Part shown: piece after piece, positions 40,679 to 53,759 of the stretch
How the letters are laid out: each line of letters begins with the position of its first letter
Position numbering within the stretch: the first letter of the stretch is position 1
DNA from: Nephromyces sp. MM_2019
Lineage: Eukaryota > Apicomplexa > Aconoidasida > Nephromycida
Direction: 5' to 3'
Length of the DNA: 64,000 nucleotides
Assembly (NCBI GenBank): GCA_015657535.1
Contig: JADHZB010000262.1
Span: 62,001-126,000, forward strand
Translations under genes and position numbers: made by a program
Notes under the pieces: generated by a model
Seen by the model: the letters and a program-made list of their open reading frames with translations, nothing else
Databases searched by the model: none
Told to the model about the DNA's origin: nothing

Positions 40679-43600
40679 TTACATCATAGGCATGCCCGCA
40701 GCTCCACTTCCCTTTTTATCATCCTCATCATTTTCATCATCTACCATCATTGCCTCAGTTGTCAAGATTAGACTGGCGACAGAGGTTGAGTGGTCTAAGG
40801 CTGCACACACAACTTTTGCAGGGTCAATAACACCCTGTTTGATAAGGTCACCAAATTTATTTGTTTTTACATTCCAGCCAAAGCTGAAATTGTTATTTGT
40901 GTTGCGAATCGTTTGAATAATCTTGTCACCATTTACACCTTTGAAGATTTAATACACATATATATATATGTTATTTACACACACACGCACGCAAAAGAAA
41001 ATTCATATTGTGTACATACATAAAGTAAATACACACACAAATGGAGTAGAAAATATAATTTTTATAGACAAATAGTAGATATTAATATACACACAAAAAC
41101 TAGTAAGCAAATTTAATAACATATCTTTTCAAATTTCAGTTTATGCTTTCCATCATTACACTATTTTAACCTGCATTGGCGGCCAATTGTTTTGTAATTG
41201 CAGTCATTGCGTCAAGTACAATCTGGGCTCCAGCCTTTTGTAGGCTTATTTCACTTTCCATCTCGTCTAGATATACAAATTATACACAAACACAATATAA
41301 CTATATGCTAGTTATACACACACACAATATGTATCTATCTACCAAATTCGCACACTCACACACATAATATATATACATAGTTATTACACACATAAACACA
41401 CACATACACACACAAATGGATCTTCTGTTTGTGTTGAAAGAAATGTTACTGTGTATGTGCGTTATGTGTTCTTGTTAATTTAAATAGTTATGCAGCCCAA
41501 ATTTCATTTATATAGTATTAAAATATTTTGAACTCCCCCCCAAATTACCTGTAGCTTCAAATGAGTTATATCCGCTAAATTCTTCATCAACTGTAGCGAC
41601 ACTTTCACGAGCTTGTTTCTCAATTATATCTAATATTTCTTTTTGGGATTGGGGTGAACTAATGGCTAAATAGGTTACACCTCCACCGGGCACATAGCCC
41701 GTTTCAGCAGCAGCCCTCACTGCATTAATTGCATCCTCATACCTCATCTTCTTTTCCTTTTGTTCAGTCTCAGTAGAAGCCCCTATCTATATATTTAAGG
41801 ATCAACACACAAATTTTATGATTGATTTGTGTGAGAGGAGTATATAAAGTATCATTATGTAAAATCTAGATTGTACGGAAATTTTATGGGTACCATAGAA
41901 GTATTAGGAGCATGTGTGTATATGATGTAGTTATATACATTATAGTGTATTAGTGTATCAAGTGTATATAAGGTAAATAAGTGCGAAGTTAGTAGGGACA
42001 AAAATTATTTAGTCGAACCATAATTCGAGCAATTCCACCAGATAATGCAGCAATTCGTTCATGTAATTTCTCTTTTTCAAAATTTGATGTTGTCTGACTC
42101 ATTTCACGATTTAGATAATCAATTCTATTCATAATAAAGATAAATAATAACTCATGAAAGTGGGGTATATAATCCTTATTAATACCTATCAAACTATTGC
42201 TTTTTTTGTATAGGCATAAAGCAACATTGTAGTATATTATTTCAAATATATTGTGTGTATATTTATCACTAAAATATAAAACTAATAGCTTATATTAACT
42301 TGAGTCTCATCATTCAATATGTAATCAAAGATGTGGTGTGTATGATATAATGTATTTGAAGAATTAAAACTTTTTGACATTTATTCTTACCTATTTTCAA
42401 TGTCAGTAATAAATTTTGGATCAGTAATTATAGATGTTCTGTCTTTCTTAATAACAACTCCCTTGGCTGAGCCCAGCATCGAACTGTCAACATCTTCCAA
42501 CACCATTCCAACATCTTTTGAAATTAATGTAGCATTTGTAGCAATTGCAATATCTTTCAGGTAGTCTTTTCTTCGTTCACCAAATGATGGAGATTTCACA
42601 CCAACCTGAGATGTGAAAAAAGTGTTAAGATGTGCATATCTACATATAGATAGACTTAAGTGTGTGACTGTAGCGGTATGATAGATTAAGGTAATGTAAG
42701 TATATACTATTGTATATATTTATAGTTTCATAAAATTCAAACTGAAAATATTATTTAGTTACTGACTATTAAGTAAAATTATTTGTATGTGCGTCACATT
42801 ATCAATAAAGATTTATAAATTATTTTATTCTTGAGTGTATGTAGCAATTCACAATCACAGAATTTGTGTAAATTTAGGTAATGACTCTTAGAGTATGAAT
42901 TTTCTACAACAAAGCTACCAAACATTAACAGCAAACAGCACTGTGTGTGTGTGTGTATGATGCCAAATGCTTTAGTTAGCTAAGCAGAGATACTACTCAG
43001 GACTCCTTACGAGTTTAAACACCCTTTTTTATAGCATAGTTATCTTCAGGTGCAACCATAAAGTAGGTAATACACCCGCTTATTGCCTATGCATGAATTC
43101 GTACACAATATCAATAATAATGTATGTGTTTATGTATTTATGATGGCAAATGCTTTAGTTAACTCAGTTGAAGTGATGCTTAGAGCTCCTTATAAGCCTA
43201 ATGATCTTTTGATATAGCATAGTTATCTTCAGGTGCAAACATAATAAAGGTAGTACACCCGCTTATTGCTTATGCATATATATGTATATACATAAAAATA
43301 CATAATATAGAAATATTTCAAATTGACTTACAACTTTGAGTAACCCTCTCATCTTATTAACGAGTAAAGCTTGCATAGCTTCCATACCAAAATCTTCAGC
43401 GATAATTACAAGGGGTAATTTGTTTTTAACAAATTGCTCCAAGATAGGGAGTAGGGGCTGCACACTCTCTAATTTATGGTCTACTACAAGAATATGACTA
43501 TTCCCCCATTCAATGGATTCTTTATCTTCTCCCAATAGAAAATATGGATTGGCCCAACCTCTCTCAAATGTGTACCCCTCGGTGAAATCGACCTATAAAA

Positions 43601-45407
43601 AATGAGGTTGTATGTTGATGTAGATTGTTATACACAAATTGGAATATGGGCTATACAAAATTCAACTTTTAGTTAATATATAATATATCTAGGAAGAATT
43701 TGGTAGGTATGAATGTGTAGTAAATATACTAGCCATAACTTTAAAGGATTTATAATTGTATTTAATTCATGAAATGTTAACCTTCTTAATATAACCCATT
43801 TACATATGACATCAATAAAATAACAAATAGCCATATTGAGTATATATCGATACTATATACAAGTCAACAAGAGATATATGCAATAAGTAGACCAAAATTA
43901 AACTCAGGAACTTTGCAAAAATATTGATATTTAGCATATATACAAAATAAGTCAATTCACATCCAAGTTGAATATATTTTACACCAATATGTAACACCCA
44001 CAAATTATAAATGCTCATCCTAAATTACACACAAATTCAGCACACCGATGCTTACTAAATTGCAGATAAGTTATACATGCCCACCATAACATATATACAC
44101 ATGAGTCTATAATACTTTTATAACTAACCATATCATCATAAGCTGGATTTTCCTCTAAAACAATAGCTGCATTACGCCCCAATTTATCAAAGGCCTGTGC
44201 AATATTTTCACCCATTTTATGATTTCCACTCGTTGCAACGGTAGCTATGTTAATGAGGTCTTGTAAGCCCTGGATGGGTACGGCCATTTGTTTAACTTTT
44301 TCAATTAATAATTTCCCACATTGTTGTATTCCCCTCTGTAAGGGAATAGGGTTATGACCCTTGTTTACATATTCAATACCCTATACAGAGTTCAATAAAT
44401 ATATATTTAAACGAAATTTGGGGAGGTGGGTATATCAAACTGTAAGTTTATATATACTGTCTATATAAAATTCTTGATATATACATAAATATGAAAACCT
44501 TTATAAAATTAAAAATCAATCTATATAAGCACACCCTACACACATTAGTAATAATTTATATTTACATACAAACCCCTCCCCCAACCACTTTACATACATA
44601 CAATCAAAGTGTTTTCTTAGGAAATATTTCTAATTAAAGTATAAATTGATCTAGATGGTTAAACACCTCAAAAATGTATGTTCAGCGAAATCATATTACT
44701 TTGGAGCAAATTTCTGCGGTTAAGATTGTTGTCGAGGTTGTGCCATCACCCGCCTTATCATCCGATGTTTTCGCAACTTCTTGTACCAGCTGTGCACCTA
44801 CTTGATGAAATTTATCTTTGAGTTGTATACTACGAGCAATAGTTACACCATCATTTACTATAATAGGTGAGCCATAATCTTTTTCAAGTAATATATTTCG
44901 ACCACGTGGCCCCAAAGTGACCTAATACGTCGATATGGATTACAATGAGGATGTGTGAGTATTTTTGTGCGTGTGTTAATGCTTTTGTGAGTGTGTAAAT
45001 TTGTGTGTGTGAATTTTTATGTGTTTATGTTAATTCAATGATACACATTAACAATATAAAAATCCATCCACACACCTTAACAATATCAGCGACTTGTTGT
45101 ATACCATTGAGAATATTTTCACGACAAGGTTGAGATAATATAATACTTTTTGATTTCTTGGCCTGAAAATTAAGAGTTAGCATTTAAGAATTTGGTGTGT
45201 AAGTCAACAAAATGGTAACTCTAGAAAACAACTTTTTTTATTAAGTATTAGCCCTACCATGCCTGCTCGTGTTGTAGGTGTGTAATTACGGTTTAAACGC
45301 TTGATAGAAGGTGATGTAACTTTATTGGGAACCTGGAAGCCATCCACTTTAAGTAGCAGACACAAAGCTGCTAATAAGAAAATGTGTGAGGCGTAAAATT
45401 TGGCCAT
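40679..45407 (-). CDS. CPN60: plastid (apicoplast) chaperonin 60, 10 exons, 628 aa
   Basis: Cpn60 is the GroEL-type ring that folds imported proteins. Exons: 45407-45258, 45162-45076, 44921-44700, 44380-44129, 43592-43332, 42605-42391, 42124-42019, 41786-41549, 41266-41171 and 40938-40679, all in phase. Exon 1 is a bipartite leader: signal peptide ([19 protein letters not shown], then KVDG), a Phe at the predicted cleavage point (FQVP), then a basic Ser/Thr/Arg stretch without acids. Mature sequence shows LGPRGRN, the ATP-site [15 protein letters not shown], the GGIARIM..STETE region, GYVPGGG, and the tail GVIDPAKVV...TTEAMM. Between GYVPGGG and the following helix there are about 30 residues more than in E. 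coli GroEL. The end (GAAGMPMM) is a short version of the Gly-Met tail. The leader points to the plastid rather than the mitochondrion. Intron 5 carries a diverged duplication. Confidence 0.9.
42957..43277. repeat. diverged direct duplication of about 138 bp inside a Cpn60 intron
   Basis: Two copies, 42957-43094 and 43140-43277, share atgatg(c/g)caaatgctttagtta, a core tatagcatagttatcttcagg and an end acacccgcttattgc..tatgcat. They are separated by about 45 bp. The central part is less well kept. Both copies lie in the intron between exons 5 and 6. Confidence 0.8.
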
Positions 45408-46038
45408 ATTTATCAAATTGAAGAATTATTCAAATAATTGCAAAATTTCAAGACCTGAAATTTGAATTATAAAAAAACAAGTTCTTTCACATTCATATAT
45501 ATGTATGTGTGTATTTATTTATGTCTAAAAATTTGTGTGTTGCATATCTTTGTTTTAGTTCCTGATCGTATACATGATATAAGAATAGTGGTTACTGATT
45601 TTTAGTCATATATATAACAATAATAATTCTAAATTTTGAAAATATTAATTATTGCAGTCTCTATACAATTATATGTATGTAAATGTAGTGCCATAAGGGG
45701 ATTTCTGAACACACAATTGATTAATATGCTACAATATTTAATGAAATTTTATAAGTCATATATGCGTATTAACATATTGGGTGTATGATTGTCTTTATCT
45801 TTATAAATCAGATCAAAAAAACCATTTTGAATGTCAAAGTTGTTTACATATGTGTATGCGTGGCTGTGTGAGAGTTGTTTTTGTGTGAATGTCTGTCTTA
45901 AAGTGTTGTTGTGTAACAGTATCTATCTGTATGTTTGTATAATTATATATGTCAGCTCTGTATATATGTGAGTGTTGGTATGTCAATGTGTATGTGTTTG
46001 TATGTTCAAGCAGCAATGTATATTTGATACGATGTAAT

Positions 46039-46066
<28 letters not shown>
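46039..46066. repeat. (TG)n microsatellite
   Basis: An almost perfect TG dinucleotide run of about 13 units, followed by imperfect TG sequence. Confidence 0.9.
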
Positions 46067-46072
<6 letters not shown>

Positions 46073-46355
46073 GGAAAGTAAAGTAGTGAGAAAGAGAGGA
46101 GTTTAATGTTAGGAAGATGGTTATGTATTATTTCTAACCTTTTGTATCGATGTTAACAAGGTAATACTAAAACATTAATATGGTGATTACTTACAAACCT
46201 GTCGAATTTGAAGTTAATTAAATATTTTCAAATATTAAACGACATACTAATTGAAAGAGTTATATTTAAATAACTTGATTATCATTCAAAGAATAGTTAG
46301 AGATTTGATTATTTTAAAGAAAAATTAATTTAACAGGAGAATAATGAAGGTTACG

Positions 46356-46370
46356 GGGTGGGGGTGGGTG
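46356..46370 (+). other. G-rich cluster, possible quadruplex
   Basis: The + strand reads GGGGTGGGGGTGGG in an A+T-rich setting, with further GGG words at about 46531-46538. It lies about 950 bp upstream of the Cpn60 start, so the Cpn60 coding strand is C-rich here. Confidence 0.4.
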
Positions 46371-47542
46371 AACATGTGTGTGTGTGTATATGTGTGTGTG
46401 TGTTTATGTGTTTGGGTGTATGTATGCGTGTGTGTGTATGTGTGTGTGTTCACATATGCATATATTTATTCGTGTGTTTGTGTTGTGTGTGTGTTTGTGT
46501 GTGCAAATAGGCGAGCGGTATATGAAAGTGGGTGGGTGTGGTTTGAAAATAAGTGAGTAGCGTACATTTGTACGTAAATAATTTTGAGAGTGTGTTTTTT
46601 TTATGCCACTCTCATGTCAGAGCGTGTATTTGTGTGCATCAATAGTTTGTATGACGATATGCAGTTGAAAGTGTTGTTAACTCATACCTTGCATCATATG
46701 CAGTTCCAAGTACATTTAGTGAGAAAAATAAACAAGTTTTAAATTTTCTTTAACTGTTTTAAAATTTAAAATTCGCTTTTTGAAAATGTAAATTGAGAAT
46801 CTACCTCTCTATGAGATCAAAATTTTGTTAGTTTAAATATTTAAAATGCCCTCAGACATTTCATACCGTATTTTATCCTTATTTATGAACTTTAATAGAC
46901 CAAACATAAATATATATATACCTTGATAATTTATCTATTCATTTTTTAAAATCAATTATATAACCAATGTAATGGTTAAATTTACAAACCTTATGAGAAT
47001 CCATCAATTCTTATAATACACAATCACCACATAGGTAGCAAAAAAGGAATTCCAATTCCTAATATATTATATTATATATGCTTGTGGGGAGTTTTTTTTG
47101 AGTGTGTTCTGCTTCAAACTAACAAGTTCAATTTTGATATTTACTTTTCAGCATACTTGCTATTATACAAATACACAACAATTAAGAGAATTAGAATGAA
47201 TTATTATAGGTACAATTTTAATGAAATATTTGAAATCAATAGTATATCTCCTATACAACATAATTGGTTTGTATGTTAATTGGTATTAGATATGAATTTT
47301 AGTTTTAATTCATCTAATAATTAACTTTTCAATCAGTTAAGCTATCAGAGCTCATTAGTTAAATCTTGTTCGTTTTTAATGTCTACTATAACTTAAATAC
47401 AAAAAATTGAAGGATTAAAAAACTTGGACGCTAAAGAAAATTTTTTGTTTAAAATTATCAAGGAAATTAATTTGTTTTGTGAGAAATCATACGTATTGAA
47501 CAATACATGAATAAACTGACTTATAATATAATATGTATAAAT

Positions 47543-47616
47543 TAGGCCGAGCAGGATTCGAACCCGCGACCACCCGGTTCGTAGCCGGGCATTCTATCCA
47601 ACTGAACTATCGGCCT
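47543..47616 (-). tRNA. tRNA-Arg (anticodon ACG)
   Basis: A 74 nt cloverleaf on the - strand: acceptor AGGCCGA/TCGGCCT, D stem GTTC/GAAT with one G-T pair, anticodon stem CCCGG/CCGGG around CTACGAA (anticodon ACG), T arm GCGGG-TTCGAAT-CCTGC. There is no intron. The A34 would be read as inosine. Confidence 0.95.
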
Positions 47617-48869
47617 ATGTATTTACTAAAATATTTTATAAAGTATATCACAAAATCACTGTTTTAATTTTTTGCAACTAAAATTTATTTGAATTCTATT
47701 CATCGACTTGTGTATTTAGTGGTTGTGGAAAACTGTTAACTTTAAAAATAACCTACAATCAACTTAATATGGTTTTAGAAGCTTAAATAATGCTGTTACA
47801 GGAAACGTTTAAAATTGTTTACCTTTATGTATGAATTCGCGAAAATTTTTAGATAAATAAATGACTTTGTGTAATTCTTTTTTTCACTAGAACAGTAAAT
47901 AGTGAACGCTAATTATTTATCAACAACTCTCATCAAGAATTGATTTATAGTTATATCAGAAAAAATATTTTTCCATGGAATTGTAGATATGCGATTATGA
48001 ATAGCTTAGCCTTAGCTGCTAACTGTCTAAATAGAAGCAAGTTTGTAATTAAGCTAAAAGTCGAGGTCTTATCTGATTACCCAAAAATTCAACTATATGT
48101 TGATTGCAGTTGCTTCTTCACCCATATGAACTGTTCATAAGCTTCTTAAGTGCCTTGCATGTTTTAATTTAAAATTTTATGCTTTCTATAACCTTAGGAA
48201 AGTTTGTTAGCTATAACAGCCTAACATCCTTAGCTATTTTCTCTTAGTATTTATAAATCTAGGTTATTTATTGTCTTTTAATTTTGACGAAACCAGAAAA
48301 TAGAATTTCTCTATATAAAATAATATATTCCTAATAGTAATTTGTCTTACATTCTTGGTAAGATTTTAAACTATAGATATCTAATTAAAAATATTTGTAT
48401 ATAAACTTCAAACAGCAGTCTCTAAGTTATATTGTGTATGGTTTGCTGAACCAGAACTTTAATCTATTAGTTTTTACAGCTTACTCTTGATTACGTACAA
48501 GTTAAGACATAGTGTATTAAATAATTTTGTATCTTTTATGTGCTTGGAGACTCATTTTGTATATACATAGAGTACATATCTGCAACATATGTTTTGCTAA
48601 AACAAAGTTTATACACATGTAAATATTTACAAAAATATTATAGAAACTAATTTTCTTACATAATATATACTAATAAATTTATATATATTTATTTAACGTC
48701 TAAGAACTTGCTATAAACAGTTATCCTTGATGTCTTGAAGTCTTGATTTTAAACAACTTTAATCAAAGATTGATTATTTGAATTAAATTATTAAAAGGCT
48801 ATGGTTGGAATTTAAAACTTGCTTAAAGATTTACCTTTTACAAAACAATATTTAGTTGAATATCAAATT
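47617..48869. other. intergenic region between tRNA-Arg and CDC50
   Basis: A+T-rich. A 66-codon ORF at 47940-48140 has no motif and no partner exon. Nothing else found. Confidence 0.45.
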
Positions 48870-50163
48870 TTAAATACTTTTCGAATGTAATACCCATCTA
48901 ACATCTATTAGACTGAAAAATCCACTCCCGTAGATAATAAGTATAAGTACAAGTGCAAAAAGCAAAATAGAGGCCAAACTTAAGAACAAAGCTCCTAATA
49001 ACAATGTATCGTTTCCCAACCACGAGGTTGTTGATATTATTATAGCATTGGTACCTCCAAAGGAACTTGATGGATAATATTTATCAATTTTTATATCAAT
49101 TGGGAGTTCAATATTTTCTTTAATCCTCCCATAGAGTTTTTTAAAGTTTGAAAACGGTGCTATATTCATCCAAACTTGAAAATGTGAATTCTCAAGTGCT
49201 AGGCCACTCTGATCATATGATAGAAGATGCTGAATTGAGTTTATAAATGTCTTTTCTTGAATTGTGAAGTTTCCTTGTTGTAGATTTATGCTTTCATCTG
49301 GGAACATCCAGAAAAATACTTTATCCCTTTATGAAATTATATAGATTATATTACCATTAATTATTTAAATGTCTGGATTGAAGAAATTTAAGAAAATTAA
49401 TACCTATATTTATTGATTTCTTCTGTTGTGGGGTTTTTAAAATTTACAAGATTATTTGAAGATGCCAAATTAGTTTCATCGATTGGTATTGTAGCCCCAT
49501 CCTTTTTCGTTATGGTGAATTTATCATTAAAAGTTGTCCAAGCTGCAACACCACAAGGGTGTAAGACTTTCTCAACACCTAATTGTGTAGAATTAATCTA
49601 ATATATCACATCCCTTGAAATCTCGTTTCATTTTTCTTACCATTTATAAGTCTAGTATCGATTGGATAGCATGATGTTACGTCTTGCTTGTTAGTGAATA
49701 TAGTGCCTGCTAGTTGTTGATCGCTTCTACTTTCAACAAAATTATGTTCATTTTGATTAAAACCTTCAAGTGAGTAATAAATACTCAGTTTCGAGTTATC
49801 ACTGTCTATAATATTTGTGTTTCCAAGGCCTTTACAGTGAGATTCATTCATTTCAATTGTGTATACATTTCCAGTTGGTACAGACTCGCTATAGTACAAT
49901 TTACATTGGATAACTGACAAATGATTTTGTATAAATATGAGACCCATAACTAGAAGAAAAATAAACATAAATCCCATTCCTAGCGAAATTATTTGAGGGC
50001 TCCATATACATCTACGAGAGTGTTTTTCTTCCCATTTACAGTGTGTGAAAACCTTGGTGGCAATAGGTCTCCTTTGAATATTTGTAAAATTGTTGGAATA
50101 CTGAGAGCCAATGTAGTCGCTCGTTTCATATGTTAGGGGATCATAAGTTTGCTGCATATTCAT
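48870..50163 (-). CDS. CDC50: CDC50/LEM3-family flippase subunit, 3 exons, 384 aa
   Basis: CDC50 proteins are the beta subunits of P4-ATPase lipid flippases and are needed for their exit from the ER. Exons 50163-49641, 49578-49404 and 49326-48870 agree in phase. Two membrane segments frame a large lumenal domain: one near residues 55-78 (IISLGMGFMFIFLLVMGLIFI) and one near 340-366 (LLLGALFLSLASILLFALVL). Family hallmarks are present: YYSLEGFNQNEHNFVESRS, the Cys-Tyr-Pro motif, PCGVAAWTTFND (usual PCGL.AWS.FND), 'VWMNIAPFSNFKKLYG' and FGGTNAI...STTSWLG near the second membrane segment. Several lumenal Cys and N-x-S/T sites occur, as usual. The N-terminal tail faces the cytosol. Length is ordinary. 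Confidence 0.92.
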
Positions 50164-51144
50164 AAAAATAATCTTTCAAGATTGAAATGTGTCTCTGATT
50201 CGAGTCCAGTGGTTTTATATTCATATTATAAATTAATATAATCATCTTTGAAAAACAAATATAACTCAAGTGGAGCTCTCAAATCATATTTTTGATAGCC
50301 AAAAATTTTTAAACTCAGTTTCAATAATGAGAAATTGTAAAAAGCAAATGACTACACCCTAGGACTCATACATTACAGAGAGGTTTTTTTAAAGCTTAGG
50401 CTGAACTTTGTGAAAACAAGAGAATTTTATAGATTTTTTATATTAAGATAGTTTAATTCAATCTATATCTGTTTAATTGTTAATTTATCATCCCAAAATT
50501 TTATTATATTAAAAGTTAAAAGTCTGGATTAATTTGTATACAAACTGACATCTATTACATGAATTAGCATTTTTTGTTGTCTGCTATCACGTCTGCATAA
50601 GATTTCTTGAGTTTTTTCGGTAATTAAAAGTATATAGATATAATTCTTAACTAACTTAATCCAAACTAGTGTTTTTTAAATTATTTTTGCATAATTGAAA
50701 TATATCAGTACAATTTTTGAATTAAATAATTTAGTTAAATATAAATAAAGGTGAAAAGATATGTGAAAAGCCAAATTTATTCGATTAAGTTAAGCTCGTT
50801 TGTAGTATTTCAAATTATCATATAAACACCCTTAAAATTGTACCCTTAAGTCGAATCTATACCAATTATACCAAATTATAAAGCTTTTTGGTTGCTTATT
50901 TTATACAAGACAAATAATTAAAATTTAAACAGATCTACGAATAAAAACTCATGAGATTACTCCTAAGATAAGCCTGAAACTTGAAGCAGTTAATTCATCT
51001 ATTATCTATTTTAAGCCTTATCAATCCTAATTAATATCCAGTATTGAATTATAATGAGATTTGGTTTTTTACAAGTGTAACTGATAAAATATTCTAAGTA
51101 TACTTTAAATGACAATCAGTATTTATCATAAATTTAATAAAGTG
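50164..51144. other. intergenic region between CDC50 and the pseudouridine synthase
   Basis: A+T-rich promoter flank of CDC50 and 3' flank of the next gene. No gene or repeat seen. Confidence 0.5.
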
Positions 51145-53233
51145 TTATTCTTTGGTAAGTCCAGATGTGTTATTTACTATTGAATCAAGTTTTGTGATAG
51201 GATTTTGGCCATCATGATTTATATTAAGTATATTAGTTAGCCAAGAAGGTAAGATAGTGCATTTATAAGAGCTTTCGGATAGATCATTTGTTTGGTCTTT
51301 CTCCGAATTGTCAAGTTTTGGAGTTGAAGATATGTTAAACTCTTTATGTTCGTCTATATTCATGACATTTAAGTGGGCATCTAATTTTGGTTTGAAAGTG
51401 TATTTGTAAGCAAATAAACAAATCTCCAATGGGTCTTCAACTAGGTACTTGACGTGCAGCTGAGGGAATTATAGGTACAAAAATTTATCATAAGAGTTTG
51501 TAATCACCTTTATTCAACTCCTATTTTATACTAACTGTTTGCATTTCTTTGTCAAAAATTAAATTAGAGTTACAGAATATAGAATTGAGGTCTTTCAAAT
51601 CAAAATCAAGATTCATTTGACTTTCTTTAGGTAAGGATTCACTATTGATATCATTTTCGTTAATTATTTTATAGCAGACATCAATCTCTGAAAGCAATGT
51701 AAAATCATCGTAAGTAAAGTTTGGTTAAATTCAGAATGATTAGTGATTATCCAAACCTTTTTCAATTTGAAAATCTTTTAATTTCTCATTTTTATGATAA
51801 ACTATGTCTTGACCTGAATAATGATGGTCATTGACTATTGGAAATCCTAAAATCTCCAAATGAGCACGAATCTGATGAGTCCTCCCAGTCAATAGCCTTG
51901 CGATAACTAGTGAATAAGTTCCTAATGTTCGAGAGACAGAAATTAGAAAGAAGTAAGGCAAAGCTATATAAAATACCATCAAAAGAAATCTTTTTAAACC
52001 AAGTTTCACATTCTTTTCCTTCTATTTCGTTGTGTTCCACTGTTAGAGGATTTCCATAATTGGATTTAAGTGTCTTTAATTTAGCTGTGCAAACACACCA
52101 ATCACCATTAAAACTTATATAGTGCCTTTTAGCTACATCAAGTTTTTTTAATTCTGGATGTTCAGCTGAGGTCCCGTTAAATTCTCCAATAAAACTCTGA
52201 ACGGCTCTATATTTGTTTTTATGATCTGATGAGTGGTGGTAGTTATCGTCAGGGGTGATAACAAAATCACCATATACTAATGCAAAATAAATCTTTTCTG
52301 ATGATAGAATTCGTTTCATAAATCTCTGTGCTGCTCCCTCTAAATAAAGACCCAGAATAAGTAAGAAAAAGGAAAAATCAGGATGTAAAAAATAGCAGCT
52401 TACTGTTTTTACATAAAAGTATGACTCCAGATGTGACACGATCAAGTCTTGACAAAAGATAGAGATAATCTGCAACATATTAATACATTGGTGCAATAAA
52501 AAATAATAAAAGCAATAAATATATTACCAGTATTTAAACTCTGTTTGAGTATAGTGAGAAGTGACATTTTGTCATGCATCCCACATGGATGGCTCCTGTT
52601 CAAAAGATTAATAGTATAAATCGTATAAAGCAAGGTATACAGAAGGGTGGATGTATATTCAATAATTAAATTGATAAAAACAATTTAGATATACTCAGAT
52701 TCTTACGGAATTCCAGGAGGTTTGTAGGCAGACATCAAATCGTCATCTTCCTCCAAGATATGAACAAATTGATTCGTCCCTGCTTTCTGAAAATCCTTGA
52801 AGATTGTATTTTTTTTTAGAGCACTTATAACTTCAATGTACCTCGATTTTTAGGGTGTTGTGTTCTATCTTATCTCCATTATGTAGTATGGTGTCAAGGT
52901 CACATGGTTTATTATTGACTAAAACATACTGATTCTTAATGGCCCAGTCCCAATATTCCTTACTCAAGGACCCAAATTCTTCAGAAAATATTTGTGAAAC
53001 CCTGAAATTTTAAGTCAAGTGTAACATTAGAGTAGGATAGAAAAGCCACAAGATGAATATTATTTTAGAAATTTTAACAATTGTGTTAAAATATCATTTA
53101 TATATTCGTACTTTTTGAATTGCCATCTTAATTTAACATAAACAAGGTATCTCTTCCAATAAGGTTTAACAACCGAATATATCTTTCCAGATTCGGTTTT
53201 GACTCTAATGAAACCGTCGTTAATGATCTTCAT
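51145..53233 (-). CDS. RluA-family RNA pseudouridine synthase, 9 exons, 496 aa
   Basis: This enzyme type isomerises uridine to pseudouridine in tRNA or rRNA. Exons 53233-53112, 53001-52842, 52786-52707, 52595-52528, 52469-52404, 52339-51977, 51921-51757, 51687-51536 and 51459-51145 all agree in phase. Residues about 40-95 look like the S4-type RNA-binding segment that precedes RluA catalytic domains. Then come 'YKPPGIPSHPC' (the KPxGxxxH motif), the catalytic motif RLDRVTSG with Asp153, '[11 protein letters not shown]', and [13 protein letters not shown], the closing RluA signature. The catalytic domain holds a 40-residue hydrophilic insertion after GDF (Asp, His, Asn-rich). About 150 residues follow the catalytic fold and are acidic or unstructured. 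No clear organelle presequence is seen, so cytosol or nucleus is likely. Confidence 0.88.
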
Positions 53234-53759
53234 TACAATGTAGCATTCTCTAAAGAACCAGACTTAATTTGAGTAAATTAAACAGAGGTAAAACATAAGA
53301 TAAATTGAAGTGATTAAGCTAATAATTTATAAAGGAATAAATTACACGAGTATTTTCCATCAATAAGTAAAGTACAATCTAATCACTAATGGCCCACAAC
53401 TATGCTAACTTCATATTTATGTGCTTGCTTTATAAAGGTTTCATTGCAGTCAATTTCAGCAATGTCTACCTAGATATACTGATTATTTTACTTTTCTTGA
53501 ACATTTTGTAAATCTTTCATTCACTATAATAAGAGTAGTTACAGTCAATACTTTCATAAAAGGTACTTACTCACTGTATAGTTCCGAGTTTCAATGGTTT
53601 TCAAGTGTTTCCAAGTCTCTTAAAAGGTCTTAAGTTTTTTAAACATGGAACAAACTGATCTTAAATTTGTTGATACTTCAAATAGCTGTAATTACATTTA
53701 ATCAATATCTTTATTTTTTAGCATCGATATACATACCGATTTAATACTAAAATCATAAA
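53234..53759. other. divergent promoter region
   Basis: This 526 bp spacer separates the 5' ends of the pseudouridine synthase gene (-) and the secreted acidic gene (+). A+T-rich, nothing further seen. Confidence 0.5.

Larger units (their letters stand above)
45408..47542. other. TG-rich upstream flank of Cpn60
   Basis: From about 45835 to 46640 the + strand is T/G-rich, so the Cpn60 coding strand is C/A-rich. It includes a pure TG run and a G-rich cluster (listed separately). Beyond 46700 composition returns to plain A+T. ORFs here are translated simple repeats. Confidence 0.55.

Noticed and set aside
46344..46560. Overlapping 60-70 codon ORFs rich in Cys and Val
   Set aside because: They are translations of TGTGTG sequence in two frames at once and have no coding character.
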